From: Pseudomonadota bacterium
Lineage (GTDB): Bacteria > Pseudomonadota > Alphaproteobacteria > Rhizobiales > Xanthobacteraceae
Reading direction: 5' to 3'
Length of the DNA: 8,084 bases
Assembly (NCBI GenBank): GCA_023432845.1
Contig: JAEZEY010000352.1
Span: 1 to 8,084, forward strand
Position 1 is the stretch's first letter; each line of letters starts with the position of its first letter. This document shows, piece by piece, positions 6,618 through 8,084 of the stretch. Below the pieces are notes generated by a model that worked only from the letters and a program-made list of their open reading frames with translations, was not told the origin of the DNA and searched no databases. The position numbers were made by a program, and so were the translations under genes.

Positions 6618-7706
6618 TCAGCCGCGCTGGCGCTGACGCACCATGAAGGCATCGAAGCCGAGCTCGGCGACCTGCCACCACTGATACGAGTCACCGCGGA
6701 ACGCGGCCATGCTGTCGTGGACCTTCTTGAAGTCCGCATTCTTGGCGCCGACCTCGGCATAGGTCTCGGTCGTCGCCTTGTAGGCAGCTTCCATCACCGG
6801 CTGCGGGAACGCGCGCAGTTCGGCGCCACTTGCAACGAGCCGCCTGATCGCGCCCGGATTCACCGCATCGTACTTCGCGGTCATCCAGTTGTGCGCTTCG
6901 GCGGACGCCGCCTTGACGATGGCCTGATAGGTCTTCGGCAACGCGTTCCACTTCTCGAGGTTGATGAAGTTGTGCAGCATCGCGCCGCCTTCCCACCAGC
7001 CCGGATAGTAGTAGTACTTCGCGACCTTATAGAAGCCGAGCTTCTCGTCGTCGTAGGGCCCGCCCCACTCGGCCGCGTCGATGGTGCCCTTCTCGAGCGC
7101 CGGATAGATGTCGCCGCCGGCAACAACCTGCGGCACGGCGCCCATCTTGGAGAAGATCTGGCCAGCGAAACCGGCGATGCGGAATTTCAGACCCTTCACG
7201 TCATCGACGGACTTGATCTCTTTGCGGAACCAGCCGCCCATCTGGCAGCCGGTATTGCCGGCCGGAAACGCCAGATAGTTGTATTTCTTGTAGAACGAGT
7301 TGGCGAGTTCGAGACCGCCGCCGAATTCCATCCACGACGACTGCATGCGGGTGTTCAGGCCGAAAGGCTGCGCGGTGACCAGCGAGAAGGTCGGATCCTT
7401 GCCGACGTAATAGTACGACGCGGTGTGCGCCATTTCGACGGTGCCGTTCGTCACCGCGTCCGCCGCCTGAAGGCCGGGCACGATTTCGCCGGCGGCGAAG
7501 GTCTGGATCTGGAATTTGTTATCGGTAGCTTCGGCCACCGCCTTTGCGAACACTTCACAAGTGCCGAAAATGGTGTCGAGCGACTTCGGGAAGCTCGAGG
7601 TCAGGCGCCACTTCACCTCCGGGCTCGACTGGGCGATGGCCGGCGCGGCGACCGCGGTCGCGGCGAGACCAACGCCAGCGGCGCCCAGGAATTGTCGGCG
7701 TTTCAT
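6618..7706 (-). CDS. TRAP solute-binding protein, TakP/FcbT1 family (receptor 3 of 3)
   Basis: This 362-residue periplasmic receptor is the third tandem paralog, about 65% identical to each of the others by hand count and aligned without gaps. The twin-arginine-like signal (R3-R4-Q-F) has a likely cut after AIA25. Family runs are kept: AAGEIVPG (71-78), NTGCQMGGWFRKE (151-163), GDIYPALEKGTIDAAEW (198-214), YYYYPGWWEGG (231-241). Unlike both paralogs it has glycine at 215 (EWGG instead of EWVG), next to the Glu-Trp pair expected near the ligand. Residues 107-130 also differ strongly. The ATG at 7706 follows AAGGAGAG (7720-7713) with 6 nt spacing; an overlapping ATG 5 nt upstream is out of frame. 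It is separated from mrp by 207 bp containing two palindromes and has its own terminator. The ligand is probably a monocarboxylate or 2-oxoacid, by family. Confidence 0.95.
   Translation of the reverse strand: MKRRQFLGAAGVGLAATAVAAPAIAQSSPEVKWRLTSSFPKSLDTIFGTCEVFAKAVAEATDNKFQIQTFAAGEIVPGLQAADAVTNGTVEMAHTASYYYVGKDPTFSLVTAQPFGLNTRMQSSWMEFGGGLELANSFYKKYNYLAFPAGNTGCQMGGWFRKEIKSVDDVKGLKFRIAGFAGQIFSKMGAVPQVVAGGDIYPALEKGTIDAAEWGGPYDDEKLGFYKVAKYYYYPGWWEGGAMLHNFINLEKWNALPKTYQAIVKAASAEAHNWMTAKYDAVNPGAIRRLVASGAELRAFPQPVMEAAYKATTETYAEVGAKNADFKKVHDSMAAFRGDSYQWWQVAELGFDAFMVRQRQRG
7025..7112. repeat. 88-bp direct repeat, copy in receptor 3
   Basis: Third copy of the shared coding block; it has nine mismatches to the copy at 4366-4453, including the change that turns EWVG into EWGG. 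Confidence 0.85.
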
Positions 7707-7785
7707 TCCATACTCTCCTTGGTTGCGAATGTTTTTCTTGCAGCTTTCACCGCCGTAAAGGCGCGGTTACTGGTGGGCCTGCTAA

Positions 7786-7800
7786 CCCGGAAGTTCCGGG
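7786..7800. promoter_or_regulatory. 15-bp perfect palindrome upstream of receptor 3
   Basis: CCCGGAA (7786-7792) and TTCCGGG (7794-7800) mirror each other around one G, 80 nt upstream of the receptor 3 ATG. No T-run adjoins on either strand, so it is not a normal terminator for mrp. A dimeric regulator site is a fair guess. Confidence 0.4.
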
Positions 7801-7811
7801 CTGACTAGCGT

Positions 7812-7832
7812 CATGCCTGCATTGCAAGCATG
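7812..7832. promoter_or_regulatory. 21-bp near-perfect palindrome upstream of receptor 3
   Basis: Arms CATGCCTGCA (7812-7821) and TGCAAGCATG (7823-7832) flank one T and match at nine of ten positions. It lies 12 bp from the palindrome at 7786-7800, 106 nt upstream of the receptor 3 ATG and 81 bp past the mrp stop. Length and symmetry fit a helix-turn-helix dimer operator; the regulator is unknown. Confidence 0.42.
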
Positions 7833-7913
7833 CATAGCTGCTCGATGAGCGGTAATATTGCGCAAAATGAGGCGCAGAAGATTCTCGTTCGACTTTCGTC
7901 TAATGCCGAGACC

Positions 7914-8084
7914 TTATGCCTCGATGACGATCTTCGGCGCGCTGCGCGAGGGGCCGCCTTTGATTTGCTGCAGATCCTTGGCCGCGATGTCGCGGTAGGT
8001 ATTGGCGTGCACGCCGTCCGGCTCCGTCGCAACCACCGGAAGTCCCGCATCTGACTTCTCGCGGATGGTCATGTGCAGCGGCAC
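7914..8084 (-). CDS. mrp: Mrp/NBP35 (ApbC) family P-loop ATPase, C-terminal 56 codons
   Basis: The frame is open from the window edge to TAA at 7916-7914 and encodes the C-terminus of an Mrp/ApbC protein, a cytosolic ATPase that carries and delivers iron-sulfur clusters. The recognisable part is VPLHMTIREKSDAGLPVV followed by EPDGVHANTYRDIA. It corresponds to the family's ending, where a VPL-x(4)-IRE-x-SD-x-G-x-P-VV run comes before the last helix. The Walker A motif and the CXXC cluster site lie outside the window and cannot be checked. After the family core there is a short polar tail of about 20 residues (from DLQQIKGG to KIVIEA). The gene runs in the same direction as receptor 3 but ends 207 bp before it; no T-tailed terminator is visible between them, so some read-through cannot be excluded. 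Confidence 0.85.
   Translation of the reverse strand: MPLHMTIREKSDAGLPVVATEPDGVHANTYRDIAAKDLQQIKGGPSRSAPKIVIEA

Noticed and set aside
6383..6760. In-frame 126-residue N-terminal extension of receptor 2 (frame open to 6760)
   Set aside because: It runs through the receptor 3 terminator and overlaps the end of receptor 3. The paralogs start at MKRRQF, and a good Shine-Dalgarno lies just before 6382.
3962..7706. CRISPR array or mobile element to explain the regular repeats
   Set aside because: The repeated blocks are coding segments inside full-length homologous genes about 1.33 kb apart; there are no short spacers, transposase or terminal inverted repeats.
7830..8054. Small + strand frame of 74 codons at the right edge, and a minus-strand frame at 7811-8050
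   Set aside because: Both are out of frame with the clear Mrp C-terminus at 7914-8084.

Overview
The window looks like chromosome from a GC-rich alphaproteobacterium, most likely Hyphomicrobiales (Bradyrhizobium/Rhodopseudomonas/Xanthobacteraceae-like). This placement is inferred from overall GC richness, the wording of the MoaA and Mrp proteins, and twin-arginine TRAP receptors; no 16S or other marker is present.

Layout. Positions 1-149 are non-coding or hold the edge of an upstream gene; I see nothing firm there. moaA (150-1190, +) encodes the radical-SAM enzyme of molybdopterin synthesis. A 241-bp gap follows with two clear inverted repeats and a weak promoter candidate. Next is a two-gene + strand operon for the membrane half of a TRAP transporter: a small DctQ-type subunit (1432-2034) and an unusually long DctM-type subunit (2065-3876). 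A strong bidirectional terminator (3908-3935) separates it from three convergent minus-strand genes at 3962-5047, 5294-6382 and 6618-7706. These are gap-free full-length paralogs of one TRAP solute-binding protein, of the TakP/FcbT1 type (monocarboxylate or 2-oxoacid/aromatic acid receptors), with twin-arginine-like signal peptides. Each receptor gene has its own Shine-Dalgarno and its own leader, and the first two (in map order) are walled off from the next by intrinsic terminators. They therefore look like three separate transcription units rather than an operon. The right edge holds the last 56 codons of an Mrp/NBP35 (ApbC) P-loop ATPase on the minus strand (7914-8084).

How it fits together. 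TRAP transporters normally pair one periplasmic receptor (P) with one QM membrane pair. Here a single QM operon faces three diverged receptors, pairwise about 63-65% identical by hand count. The simplest reading is one sodium-driven translocator served by several independently controlled receptors with different ligand preferences. The alternative is that one or two receptors serve a QM pair elsewhere in the genome. The receptors differ most in residues 101-150 and least in residues 201-250. moaA and mrp appear to be flanking housekeeping genes without an evident link to the transporter.

The most interesting non-coding signals are the dyads upstream of dctQ and of the third receptor, and a leader with competing hairpins upstream of the first receptor.
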